DNA from: Microbulbifer hydrolyticus
Lineage (GTDB): Bacteria; Pseudomonadota; Gammaproteobacteria; Pseudomonadales; Cellvibrionaceae
NCBI RefSeq assembly: GCF_009931115.1
Contig: NZ_CP047491.1
Coordinates: forward strand, 2,245,501 to 2,309,500
DNA: 64,000 nt
Reading direction: 5' to 3'
Position numbers and translations under genes: made by a program. Below, one piece after another: positions 29,301 to 36,957 of this stretch. Under the pieces are notes generated by a model. It was not told the origin of the DNA. It was given only the letters and a program-made list of their open reading frames with translations, and made no database searches. Every line of letters starts with the position of its first letter. Within the stretch, counting starts at the first letter, position 1.

Positions 29301-29816
29301 GGTACCGTCGCCCACGAAACCCTCGCCACCCTGAGTGAAAACAATCGCTTGATGGAACAGGACCCACAGGCGCTCTCCCAATCAATGCGCCCCCTGTGGC
29401 GACTGCGCTTGAGCCAGCTCGGTATCCACGGCAGCAAACTGGAAGAAGCAACAGACAAAGTCGAGCAGGCGATACTGCGCACCCTCGACTGTGAACAGGG
29501 GCGCTGGATTCTCGATAGCAACCATCGGGATTCTGCGGCCGAACTCGAACTGCACAGCGGCGGCCAGCAACTGCGCCGCTCGATCATCGACCGCACCTTT
29601 GTGGATGAGCAGGGAAGCCGCTGGATCGTCGACTACAAGACCGCAGAGCCCACCGCAGATGAAGAGCGCAATGCGTTTTTCACCGACCAGCTGGAGCGCT
29701 ACCGCAAGCAGCTGGATGGCTATCGCAAACTGTTCTATCAGCGGGGTGAAACCACCATCCGTTGCGCCCTCTACTTCCCTCTGCTGCAGGCACTCGTGGA
29801 ACTCCCCCCGGAGTAG
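26310..29816 (+). CDS. UvrD/Rep (AddA-like) helicase-nuclease
   Basis: 1168 aa. SF1 helicase motifs are clear: Walker A APAGSGKTGLLTQR near residue 38, motif Ia ITFTRKAAGEM, Walker B ILVDEFQDTSQMQ, motif III VGDGMQSCYGFR, motif V MTIHKSKGLEFEHV and motif VI LLYVGCTRA. The C-terminal nuclease has RWIVDYKTAEP near 1104. The ATG at 26310 overlaps the previous stop (ATGA); a second ATG at 26340 is possible. With the preceding gene it would unwind and trim DNA ends for RecA loading. Whether the genome also has RecBCD cannot be seen here. Confidence 0.87.
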   Translation: MSQVVTPEKTMTESKQPIDAEARARALDISASFAVSAPAGSGKTGLLTQRVLKLLTACQQPEEVLAITFTRKAAGEMRERLIEALQHARDSERPHNPHDAITWDLARALLARDQEQNWQLLQMPQRLRIQTIDGLCRSLASQLPIESGLGAPGEPLEQTEIAFEMAVVNLLKQLDGETPDSALQQLLLHLDNDLGQLNKLLQILLEKRDQWLGPLLSVGHQGAQDYFHFAIDELVGENLEKLANALKGYAGELVELASYAAKNLQKDKPGHPLCACADISALPATDSSALPQWLALTELLLTGTGSPRKSVDKRIGFPPIDKKDPETALADEYKSRIKALLAELAANDDLLAALNETRKLPSGLQDSQWELLQALAQVLPKLVAQLKVVFQQLGATDYTEVAQAALIALGNSDAPTDLALKLDLQTSHILVDEFQDTSQMQLQLLEKLTAGWEPGDGRTLFIVGDGMQSCYGFRNANVGIFLDARARGIGQVDLEPLDLQVNFRSESAVVDWVNSTFLRAFPAKDNISRGAVKYLQSHAFKGSKWPAPAVNFYGCVNDDNRDLEAEQAVELVKALRNEDPQGRVAILVRKKKHLGRILPALSAAGIPFQAPDLAPLASKMVVLDLLSLTRALLDPSDRIAWLSVLRAPWCGLQLPDLYTLANWGNGSPGQQDYTAPTDTSARPLILALQECASGDVEIPLLSEDGRERLQRIASPMLQAWQQRGRKPLRLWIEGLWLALGGAATVAHKAELDNVQDFFQLLEKFDTGGAIADWVQFQNALEKLFARPGDDASVQVMTIHKSKGLEFEHVLIPGLDQGGKPGGDQLLRWAEWLNGTGESRFMLAPKSARGDSDPLFDYLKHDNNERERLEGTRLLYVGCTRAIRSLHLLACVQRDEKKGSLKAPGAAALLAGIWPTITSNEEADWCHWPEAPEHNEAAGASNGNYDYLLRLPGKWQPPALPKQEWLAEYRTPDYRPKETEEPNLPEMGQVAQRWFRHAGTVAHETLATLSENNRLMEQDPQALSQSMRPLWRLRLSQLGIHGSKLEEATDKVEQAILRTLDCEQGRWILDSNHRDSAAELELHSGGQQLRRSIIDRTFVDEQGSRWIVDYKTAEPTADEERNAFFTDQLERYRKQLDGYRKLFYQRGETTIRCALYFPLLQALVELPPE

Positions 29817-29838
29817 CCGCCGTTTAAATAGTAGAACA

Positions 29839-29870
29839 AGGACAGGCCCACCGAATGGTTGGCCTGTCCT
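29839..29870 (+). terminator. possible terminator hairpin after the AddA-like gene
   Basis: AGGACAGGCC (29839-29848) and GGCCTGTCCT (29861-29870) form a 10-bp stem with a 12-nt loop. No T-run follows, so termination activity is uncertain. Confidence 0.45.
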
Positions 29871-29976
29871 ACCCATAGCCGATTGCAGCCTCACACCGCA
29901 CAATATCATCCCAAGAGAATCCAGATTACCCGGATAAACGTTCCACCTTCACGTCAAATCCGTGACGCGTAAAACT

Positions 29977-29990
29977 GTTTCAAATGAAAC
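29977..29990. promoter_or_regulatory. palindrome upstream of the DAHP synthase gene
   Basis: GTTTCA-AA-TGAAAC forms a symmetric 14-nt site about 100 nt before the start codon. It could be an operator. It does not match the TyrR box or the trp operator, so no regulator is named. Confidence 0.3.
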
Positions 29991-30090
29991 GCTAGCCCTC
30001 ATCCCCGCCACTGGTTAGCATAACTGCCCCGCAGAGCACGGTTTGCGGGCACGGACGCGAAAAAATTATTGAAAAAGTAGTGATTTAATC

Positions 30091-31164
30091 ATGACCACTC
30101 AGCAGTTCGACGACCTGAATGTCGTCTCCCAGGACATCCTCATCACCCCGGAAGCGCTGAAAACGGAACTGCCCGTCAGCGAGGCTGCCGAAGCTTCAGT
30201 CGCCGCCGGACGCGCCGCAGTGCGCGATATTCTGGACCACAAAGACCACCGCCTGATGGTCGTCATCGGTCCCTGTTCCGTACACGATGTGGACGCCGCC
30301 ATCGACTATGCCAAGCGCCTCAAGGCGCTGGCCGACAAGGTCGCCGACACCCTGCTGATCGTCATGCGCGTGTATTTTGAAAAGCCCCGCACCACCGTGG
30401 GCTGGAAAGGCCTGATCAACGACCCGCACCTGGACGACTCTTTCAAGATCGAAGACGGCCTGCACATCGGCCGTAAACTCCTGCTGGACATCGCCGAGCT
30501 GGGACTGCCCACCTCCACCGAGGCACTGGACCCGATTTCTCCCCAGTACCTGCAGGACCTGATCTCCTGGTCCGCCATCGGCGCGCGCACCACCGAATCC
30601 CAGACCCACCGGGAAATGGCCAGCGGCCTCTCCTCCGCCGTGGGCTTCAAGAATGGCACCGACGGCAGCCTGGAAGTTGCTATCAACGCCCTTCAGTCCA
30701 CCGCCAACCCGCACCGGTTCCTGGGCATCAACAAGGAAGGCCAGGTAGCGATCATCCACACCGCCGGCAACAAATACGGCCACGTGGTACTGCGCGGTGG
30801 CAACGAAAAGCCCAACTATGACTCCGTGAGCGTCGCCATGTGCGAGAAAGAACTGGAAGACGCCGGCCTGGTGCCCAATATCATGGTCGACTGCAGCCAC
30901 GCCAACTCCAACAAAAACCACGAGCTGCAACCGCTGGTCGTGGACAACGTCACCCACCAGATCCTGGATGGCAACAAGTCCATTATCGGTATCATGGTCG
31001 AGAGCAACCTGAAGGCCGGCAACCAGAAGATCAACAAAGATCGTAGCCAGATGGAATACGGCGTTTCCGTTACCGACAAGTGCATAGACTGGGACACTAC
31101 CGAAAAACTGCTGCTGAATATGGCGGAGCAACTGCGCGGCCCGCTCAAGGCTCGACTGGGATAA
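30091..31164 (+). CDS. aroG: 3-deoxy-7-phosphoheptulonate synthase, class I (AroF/AroG/AroH type)
   Basis: 357 aa, full length. Class I DAHP synthase hallmarks are present: VVIGPCSVHD with the metal-binding Cys, RVYFEKPRTTVGWKGLINDP, GARTTESQTHR, KNGTDGS and MVDCSHANSNK. It condenses PEP and erythrose 4-phosphate as first step of aromatic amino-acid synthesis. Which feedback class (Phe, Tyr or Trp) it belongs to is not certain, so the symbol is provisional. A strong terminator follows the gene. The Shine-Dalgarno sequence is weak. Confidence 0.92.
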   Translation: MTTQQFDDLNVVSQDILITPEALKTELPVSEAAEASVAAGRAAVRDILDHKDHRLMVVIGPCSVHDVDAAIDYAKRLKALADKVADTLLIVMRVYFEKPRTTVGWKGLINDPHLDDSFKIEDGLHIGRKLLLDIAELGLPTSTEALDPISPQYLQDLISWSAIGARTTESQTHREMASGLSSAVGFKNGTDGSLEVAINALQSTANPHRFLGINKEGQVAIIHTAGNKYGHVVLRGGNEKPNYDSVSVAMCEKELEDAGLVPNIMVDCSHANSNKNHELQPLVVDNVTHQILDGNKSIIGIMVESNLKAGNQKINKDRSQMEYGVSVTDKCIDWDTTEKLLLNMAEQLRGPLKARLG

Positions 31165-31200
31165 GGCACGCAATGGCCAAAGCTAACCCTGCCAAGATCC

Positions 31201-31228
31201 AAAAAAGCCGGCATCGCCGGCTTTTTTT
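31201..31228 (+). terminator. Rho-independent terminator after DAHP synthase
   Basis: GCCGGC (31207-31212), loop ATC, GCCGGC (31216-31221), flanked by six A and seven T residues. Confidence 0.92.
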
Positions 31229-31477
31229 ATTTGAAATTCGCGACTCAGCAGCGCGGACTGCATTTTGGGCGACCGGGATATCGAGTACCACCGCTACCAT
31301 AGCTGCGGGTGCGTAACGCATTACATCACGACAGGGAAGTGCCCCACCAAGCACATCGCAGTAAACCTGCGCATGGCAGACCCTGCGCTGCTGGATTCGG
31401 TTAAAATCAGGCGGGTGGATGGCGCTTCGTTCTAGGCTGGTTCACACTTCCACCCTGCCCGCTCAAGGAGAATTTCG

Positions 31478-31930
31478 ATGTCTGACGTTCAACTTACCCA
31501 GGTCATCTGCCCTTCCTGCACCACGCCGAACCGTGTACCTCACCAACGACTCGGCGATCGCCCGCGGTGTGGCAAATGTGGCGCGCCACTGGTGGATGGC
31601 CACCCGATCAATGGCACCGATGCCAATTTCCGCCGTTTCATCGACAAGAGTGACCTGCCGGTGGTGGTGGATTTCTGGGCCACCTGGTGCGGACCCTGTC
31701 AGCAGTTCGCGCCGGTATTCAGCCAGGTTGCCGGGGAACTGGCGACGCGTGCGGTGTTTGTCAAACTGGACACAGAAGCTAATCAGCAGACTGCCGGTGC
31801 TTTCCAAATCCGGTCGATTCCGACGCTGATGGTTTTTCATCGCGGACGTGAAATTGCACGTCTTTCCGGCGCCTTACCGAAGCCACAGTTTATCCAGTGG
31901 CTGGGTGAGCAGCTCCCGAAGTGCACTTGA
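31478..31930 (+). CDS. trxC: thioredoxin 2 (TrxC)
   Basis: 150 aa. The N-terminal zinc finger has two CxxC pairs (Cys11/14 and Cys31/34), and the thioredoxin domain carries WCGPC at 70-74 and the cis-Pro in IRSIPTLMVF. TrxC reduces cytosolic disulfides and is often induced by oxidative stress. AAGGAG lies 8 nt before the ATG. It is a single-gene unit, converging with the NTF2-like gene. Confidence 0.94.
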   Translation: MSDVQLTQVICPSCTTPNRVPHQRLGDRPRCGKCGAPLVDGHPINGTDANFRRFIDKSDLPVVVDFWATWCGPCQQFAPVFSQVAGELATRAVFVKLDTEANQQTAGAFQIRSIPTLMVFHRGREIARLSGALPKPQFIQWLGEQLPKCT

Positions 31931-31969
31931 GGCAATAGCGAACTCCGGCTGTCATCTATCTCAATCAGC

Positions 31970-32476
31970 CTACTTTTTCCGGGATTTCCGGATCATTTGT
32001 GTAATCTGCTTGGCGAGATCGTTCGGTACGGGGAAGTGCAGGTTGTACTGGGCGATCTTCCACTGCCCGCCTTCTCTGACCAGTACCCCGCTCCCGCGGC
32101 ACTCGCCGTAAGCTTCGTTATCCAGCAACTCGTCAAACCAGGCTACGCCGTCGTGGACCACGATGGTGCGGTCTCGCGGCACATAGGTCCAGCCTTTGCC
32201 CTGGCTGAAATACGGTTTCACATACTGTTTGAAGTCTTCTACGCTCCAGCGTTCACTGGCGTCGGTGCCGATAAAGACACCGTCTTTACTGAACCGGCCA
32301 AAGTAGGCATCGAAGTCCGCGTTCGCCGCGGCCTGGTGAAATTCATCCAGTTGCCTGGCAATGGCAGACTCTGCTTCTGAATTGGTATTCGTATCGGCTG
32401 ACACCAAACCTGTCTGCAGCATAACCGATGCAAACAGTAACCAAGCTTTTACCCATGATATGCCTCGAATAGCCAT
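31970..32476 (-). CDS. exported SnoaL/NTF2-like (DUF4440-type) protein
   Basis: 168 aa. An N-terminal signal peptide (hydrophobic 10-27, ending LVSADT) precedes an NTF2-like cone fold: ARQLDEFHQAAANADFDAYFGRF near the start, DGVFIGTDASERW and a late SGVLVREGGQWKIAQYNLHF. The fold serves many enzymes and binding proteins, so no reaction can be given; the signal peptide places it in the periplasm. It is divergent from the DUF6632 gene. Confidence 0.75.
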   Translation of the reverse strand: MAIRGISWVKAWLLFASVMLQTGLVSADTNTNSEAESAIARQLDEFHQAAANADFDAYFGRFSKDGVFIGTDASERWSVEDFKQYVKPYFSQGKGWTYVPRDRTIVVHDGVAWFDELLDNEAYGECRGSGVLVREGGQWKIAQYNLHFPVPNDLAKQITQMIRKSRKK

Positions 32477-32577
32477 ATCAGCGTCCTCCCATTGTTGTTA
32501 CTGCCAGTATGTCGCCCGATTAAGTAGTCAAATCAGCAACAAATGCTATACCCATTAAATCTCTCGAGGAACTGGTT

Positions 32578-32961
32578 ATGCAAGAACAGCAGAAGCTCAA
32601 GTATCTTAAAGTGGCCCTTATCGTATTTGGCGTCATATTTATTTTCGGCATCTACGCGATGATGATGTGGATATGGCCTTCCGGCTGGGGCTGGACACCC
32701 CGGCAGCCCGAGTATGAACAGATGATCATGGGTGTTTATGCGACCCTTGGAGTGTTTTTAATCCGTGCCGCAAAAGATCCGCTGGCTAATACGAGCCTTA
32801 TCTGGTTTACGGTCTGGTCAAGTATTGTTCACGGTGGAATCATGCTGGTACAGGCGATTGTCGATGAAACCGAGCGTGCAAACCTGCTGGGTGACGTGCC
32901 GGCGCTCTTTTTAGTGGCAGCCGTACTATGGTATTTGATGCCACGTACGAGCAAAGCGTGA
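32578..32961 (+). CDS. small four-helix membrane protein (DUF6632-like)
   Basis: 127 aa with four hydrophobic segments (about 9-31, 48-64, 76-95, 107-122) joined by short loops; GWGWTPRQPEYEQMIMGVYATLG is the most conserved-looking part and fits the DUF6632 group. The function is unknown. The ATG has CGAGGAACTGG upstream. Neighbours are unrelated and divergent or convergent, so context gives no clue. Confidence 0.65.
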   Translation: MQEQQKLKYLKVALIVFGVIFIFGIYAMMMWIWPSGWGWTPRQPEYEQMIMGVYATLGVFLIRAAKDPLANTSLIWFTVWSSIVHGGIMLVQAIVDETERANLLGDVPALFLVAAVLWYLMPRTSKA

Positions 32962-33062
32962 GTACGGAAGAATATATCCTGATTCAGGTTGGGATGAACA
33001 CTATCGCAAGCGCTACGTTTAGCGTTACGAACGTAATGAGGCGATCACGTAAAGTCGCGACC

Positions 33063-34700
33063 TTATGTATTTAAATACAGAAGCAATACCAACAAACCGG
33101 TAAACCACGCCACCAACCATAAACTTCGTCTGTACCAGTTATGCCGGGCCTCCTCACGTAAATGGTGGCGGATTGCAGATTCATAAAGATCAACATTTTC
33201 CTCGCGGGCGTTGTGCCCTACCCGGTGAATACGAGCCAGGTATGACAACGCCAGCGCAACCACCACCGCGACCGCAAACCCGATCACATTCCACCATAGC
33301 CAGGAAATATCCGGCAGGAAAATCCAGCAAGTGCCATTGGTGATCATGCCCAGTAGCAAGCCGGCAATCGCATGTGGCCCTGCTACACGATGCGTCAGAA
33401 AGCCCAGTACGAAAACCGCGAGTATCGGGCCATTGGCGAGAGAGCCGATCTTGTTGATGGCTTCGAGTACGGTTGGGGCAATATCTCCCACATAGAATGC
33501 CATTAGTAGCGTAACGCCACCCCAGATTGCGGTTATCCCCCGGGAAAGTATCAGCTCCTTGTGGGGGCTCCAGCTTCCGCGGTGAAAGCGGCGCACAAAG
33601 TCTTCCATAGTGGTGGCGCTGAGGGAGTTCAGCACGGAATCCAGTGAGGACATGGCCGCGGCAAACAGCGCGACGAGACTGAGACCCACCAAACCGACCG
33701 GGAGTGCATTAATCATGTACAGCGGTACGGCGAGGTTGTATTCCGGCCCCCCTCCGGAATCCGGGAGTGCCGCGATAAACTGGGGATTTTGCGTGGCGTA
33801 AACCGCGATGCCAACACCCACCAGGCAATACAGCAATACCAGCGGGAAGCGCAGCAGGCCGTTGATCAGCAGTGCGTTGTTGGTGGCATCGATATCCCGG
33901 GTACTGAGCTGGCGTTGCACCTGGCTTTGATCGCAGCCGTAGTAGGAAACGTACAGAAACAGGCCGCCAATCAGCATTGGCCAGAAGGCGAACGTCTGAC
34001 CGTCACCAAATCCGTGGTGGGAAAAGTCCAGGGTGGTTTTGCGGCCGGCATCGAATGACTGCCACATCTGCGTGAACCCACCGCTGGCATCCACAAGAAA
34101 AATCAGCACCAGTACCAGCATCGCGGCCAGAATCAGCAATTGCAGGACATCGGAATAAATAACTCCCCGTATACCACCCATCACGTCGTACACAACGGTA
34201 AATGCCCCCAGCAGTACCACCGACGCGGTGAACCCTAATCCGGTGATCAGGTCGATCACCAGCGCAATGCTGTATACCGTTACCGCGGTGGCGAAGGCAC
34301 GCACAAACAGGAACAGACCACTCAAGGTCAGGCGCGTGGGAAGATCAAAGCGCTGCTCAAGATAGGCGTACACCGACACCAGCTGCAGGTGGCGGAACAG
34401 TGGCATAGCAAACAGGATCAGTACCACCATGGCCAGCGGCACCGCCAGCTCGTACTGGAGCCAGAGCAATCCACCCCCGGCCGCAAAGGCCACAAACGCC
34501 GGGGCCCCGAGAATACTGTTGGTGGAACACTGGGTAGCCATAATGGAGAGCCCCACCGGCCAGGGGCCGACGTTGCGGCCGGCCACATAGTAGTCTTCCC
34601 TGCTCTCCTGGCGACGCGCCAGCCAGTACGCCATCGCCAGCAGCCCGAAACCGTACACAGCGATAATGGCCCAATCAATCCACGAAATAGTCTGGCTCAT
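33063..34700 (-). CDS. sodium:solute symporter (SSS family)
   Basis: 545 aa with about 13-14 transmembrane segments. The early part has YWLARRQESREDYYVAGR and ATQCSTNSILGAPAFV, typical of TM1-TM2 in SSS transporters; GGIRGVIYSDVLQ and SYYGCDQSQVQRQLST are family hallmarks. Na+-coupled uptake of a sugar, sialic acid-like or organic solute is expected, but substrate specificity is not readable. The ATG at 34700 has GGGATCGCG upstream. A 280-nt spacer without an evident gene separates it from the divergent permease gene. Confidence 0.88.
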   Translation of the reverse strand: MSQTISWIDWAIIAVYGFGLLAMAYWLARRQESREDYYVAGRNVGPWPVGLSIMATQCSTNSILGAPAFVAFAAGGGLLWLQYELAVPLAMVVLILFAMPLFRHLQLVSVYAYLEQRFDLPTRLTLSGLFLFVRAFATAVTVYSIALVIDLITGLGFTASVVLLGAFTVVYDVMGGIRGVIYSDVLQLLILAAMLVLVLIFLVDASGGFTQMWQSFDAGRKTTLDFSHHGFGDGQTFAFWPMLIGGLFLYVSYYGCDQSQVQRQLSTRDIDATNNALLINGLLRFPLVLLYCLVGVGIAVYATQNPQFIAALPDSGGGPEYNLAVPLYMINALPVGLVGLSLVALFAAAMSSLDSVLNSLSATTMEDFVRRFHRGSWSPHKELILSRGITAIWGGVTLLMAFYVGDIAPTVLEAINKIGSLANGPILAVFVLGFLTHRVAGPHAIAGLLLGMITNGTCWIFLPDISWLWWNVIGFAVAVVVALALSYLARIHRVGHNAREENVDLYESAIRHHLREEARHNWYRRSLWLVAWFTGLLVLLLYLNT

Positions 34701-34980
34701 CGCGATCCCTGTGTTCTGAATGCAATCGTGTGTCTAAACCTCGACCTGAATCTTTATCCTGCCGTTAATATTTCGCTTATGCCAGTGTCGATCAAACCTC
34801 GCCCCGAAGCCGGCCCACCCTCGTCAAGTGCAGCTCTGTTACTTGCTCCTGCCGCCGAATTTGGCAAACATACCCGTAAGCTAAAATCTGTATCGACAAG
34901 GTTTCGATGTCCATCCAGTAACGTTTTATGTGCCTGGACTTTTCGGTACCCCTTTCAACGTAACCCGGTGAAGCAACTGC

Positions 34981-36249
34981 GTGAGTGATTCGACCCCCAA
35001 ACTGGGCTTTCAGGCCACCTGGTCCATGGCCGTGGGCGGCATGATTGGTGGCGGGATATTCTCCACGCTGGGCGTGGTGATCGAGGTTGCCGGCCCCCGG
35101 GCGTGGTTGAGCTTTCTGGTGGCCGGCGTGATTTCCCTGGCCGCCGGTTACAGCTATGCCAGCCTTGCAAGGCACTATCACGAGGGGGGCGGCGCGTTTA
35201 CCTATCTTCGCAAGGTCGACAGGGACGGATTTGCTGCCAGTCTGGCGTGGATACTGATTGTTGGATATGTGCTGACCAATGCGGTGTACGCGTTTACCTT
35301 CGGACAATATATAAGCTATGTGCTGGACCTGGGGCCACTGTTCGCCCGCTTTTTTGCCATCTTGATCATATCTGTTTTTATTGCGCTTAACCTGAAAGGC
35401 GTTGCCGAAGCGGGCTGGGTGGAAACGTTTCTGGTCTGGTTCAAGCTGGTGGTACTGCTGGGGCTGGCATGTTGGGGGCTGGCTGGCTGGCAACCAGACA
35501 TGCTCTCGCAGGGAATCAACGACAACGGTGTCGGCGCGGCGATCTTCGGTGCGGCTGCAATTTTCATGGCCTATGAAGGCTTCCAGCTACTTTCGTACGA
35601 CTACGACGATATCAAGGATCCGGCCAAGACGATGCCGAGGGCGATGCTTTCGGCCATCGCGGTGGTGATCGTGGTTTACATTCTGGTAGCAATCGGCACA
35701 GCGATGTTGATTGGTGCGGACCAGGTGGTGAAACACAAAGAAGTCGCACTGGCAATCGCCGGGCGGGAGGCACTGGGCACAGCGGGGCTGATTATCGTCA
35801 CCATCGCCGCGGCTTTTTCCACCGGTTCGGCGATCAACTCAACCCTGTTTGCCACCGCGAGACTCAGCCGCACAGTAGCCGATGCCGGGGAGCTGCCCCG
35901 TGTGTTTAGCCATCAGGATGAACAGGGAATTCCCGACCGCGCGGTGCTCTCTCTGGGGGTAGGCGCAGCGTTGCTGGCATCCATCGGCTCGCTCGAGTTG
36001 CTGGTAGAGGCCGCCAGTCTGGCGTTCCTGCTGACATTCTCGGTGGTCTGCGCGCTGGCATTCCAAAAACGCGCCGGCCTACGCTTCATTACTGGCTTTG
36101 GCGCACTGGCGGCAGCCGCGGCTTTTGTTGCGCTGGTCGTAAGACTTGCCGAAACCAGCCCGATCGCCCTGGCCGCGCTGGGCATCCTGCTTGGCTTTGC
36201 CGCCTTCGGGCGCCCTTACATTATGAAGCTTGTGCGCCGCCGGCACTGA
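34981..36249 (+). CDS. APC superfamily amino-acid permease
   Basis: 422 aa, about 12 transmembrane segments. The first helix AVGGMIGGGIFSTLGVV has the unwound Gly-rich TM1 motif of APC transporters; a TM6-like FGAAAIFMAYEGFQLLSYDYDDIKDP follows. It probably imports or exchanges an amino acid or amine; the substrate is unknown. The start is GTG at 34981. It converges with tpm with 26 nt between the stops. Confidence 0.87.
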   Translation: MSDSTPKLGFQATWSMAVGGMIGGGIFSTLGVVIEVAGPRAWLSFLVAGVISLAAGYSYASLARHYHEGGGAFTYLRKVDRDGFAASLAWILIVGYVLTNAVYAFTFGQYISYVLDLGPLFARFFAILIISVFIALNLKGVAEAGWVETFLVWFKLVVLLGLACWGLAGWQPDMLSQGINDNGVGAAIFGAAAIFMAYEGFQLLSYDYDDIKDPAKTMPRAMLSAIAVVIVVYILVAIGTAMLIGADQVVKHKEVALAIAGREALGTAGLIIVTIAAAFSTGSAINSTLFATARLSRTVADAGELPRVFSHQDEQGIPDRAVLSLGVGAALLASIGSLELLVEAASLAFLLTFSVVCALAFQKRAGLRFITGFGALAAAAAFVALVVRLAETSPIALAALGILLGFAAFGRPYIMKLVRRRH

Positions 36250-36275
36250 TGTCCGCGCATCGGCTGCGCACCCCA

Positions 36276-36914
36276 TCATTTGCCTTTCAGCAGCCAGACT
36301 TTCTCCTGGGCAGGACACTTGCCCTTTAGCCCCCCGGGCACCTCAACACTATCTACGAGTACCAGTTGGTAATCGGCAGCGTAATGTTGCGCGACTTCCT
36401 GATCGCTGACACAGAACGGAGGTCCCGGCATCCGCTGTTGATCGTAGTCAAACGTGATGAGCAATTGAGCGGCAGTATCTGTCAGGTGAATCAGGTGTTG
36501 TGTGTATTGATGGCGCATGGCTTCCGGCAAGGCCACCAGCGCCGCACGGTCGTAGATGGCATCCACGGGTCCCAGATCTTCTCGTGAAAGGTGAAAAATA
36601 TCGCCCACGTAAATGTCGATACATTCGTTGCCATAGCGCCGCAACGGGCCCACTTCCACAATTTCGGGTTCAACCGCCAATTCTTCAAACAGCTGGATCA
36701 CCGCATCCTCGCTCAGCTCTGCACCGCAAACACTGAAGCCCTGCTTGAGCAACCAGCCGATATCCAGTGTCTTGCCGCAAAGGGGCACGAATACACGGCT
36801 CCCGGGTGTCAATTTCAGCTGCCCGAAATACTTGACCAACAGCCCGTGGGCCTCGGGGTTGTGAAAGCCGATCTCATTGCTCAGCCATTTATTCAACCAG
36901 AATGCTTTTTCCAT
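36276..36914 (-). CDS. tpm: thiopurine S-methyltransferase (Tpm)
   Basis: 212 aa. It begins MEKAFWLNKWLSNEIGFHNP, characteristic of bacterial Tpm, and has the SAM-binding VFVPLCGKTLDIGWLLKQG block and DAIYDRAALVALP. Bacterial Tpm methylates thiopurines and oxyanions such as selenite or tellurite; which of these matters here is unknown. The frame continues upstream to 37172 but the family start at 36914 has GGAGAG 6 nt before it. It is divergent from hrpB across 43 nt. Confidence 0.92.
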   Translation of the reverse strand: MEKAFWLNKWLSNEIGFHNPEAHGLLVKYFGQLKLTPGSRVFVPLCGKTLDIGWLLKQGFSVCGAELSEDAVIQLFEELAVEPEIVEVGPLRRYGNECIDIYVGDIFHLSREDLGPVDAIYDRAALVALPEAMRHQYTQHLIHLTDTAAQLLITFDYDQQRMPGPPFCVSDQEVAQHYAADYQLVLVDSVEVPGGLKGKCPAQEKVWLLKGK

Positions 36915-36944
36915 CGAGATCTCTCCAATGCAGAAACTGGCGGG

Positions 36945-36950
36945 TATAAT
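36945..36950 (+). promoter_or_regulatory. -10 element directly upstream of hrpB
   Basis: TATAAT ends 7 nt before the chosen hrpB ATG (36958), so transcription would start within a base or two of the start codon. No convincing -35 is seen and no Shine-Dalgarno precedes the ATG. Confidence 0.45.
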
Positions 36951-36957
36951 AGCACCC

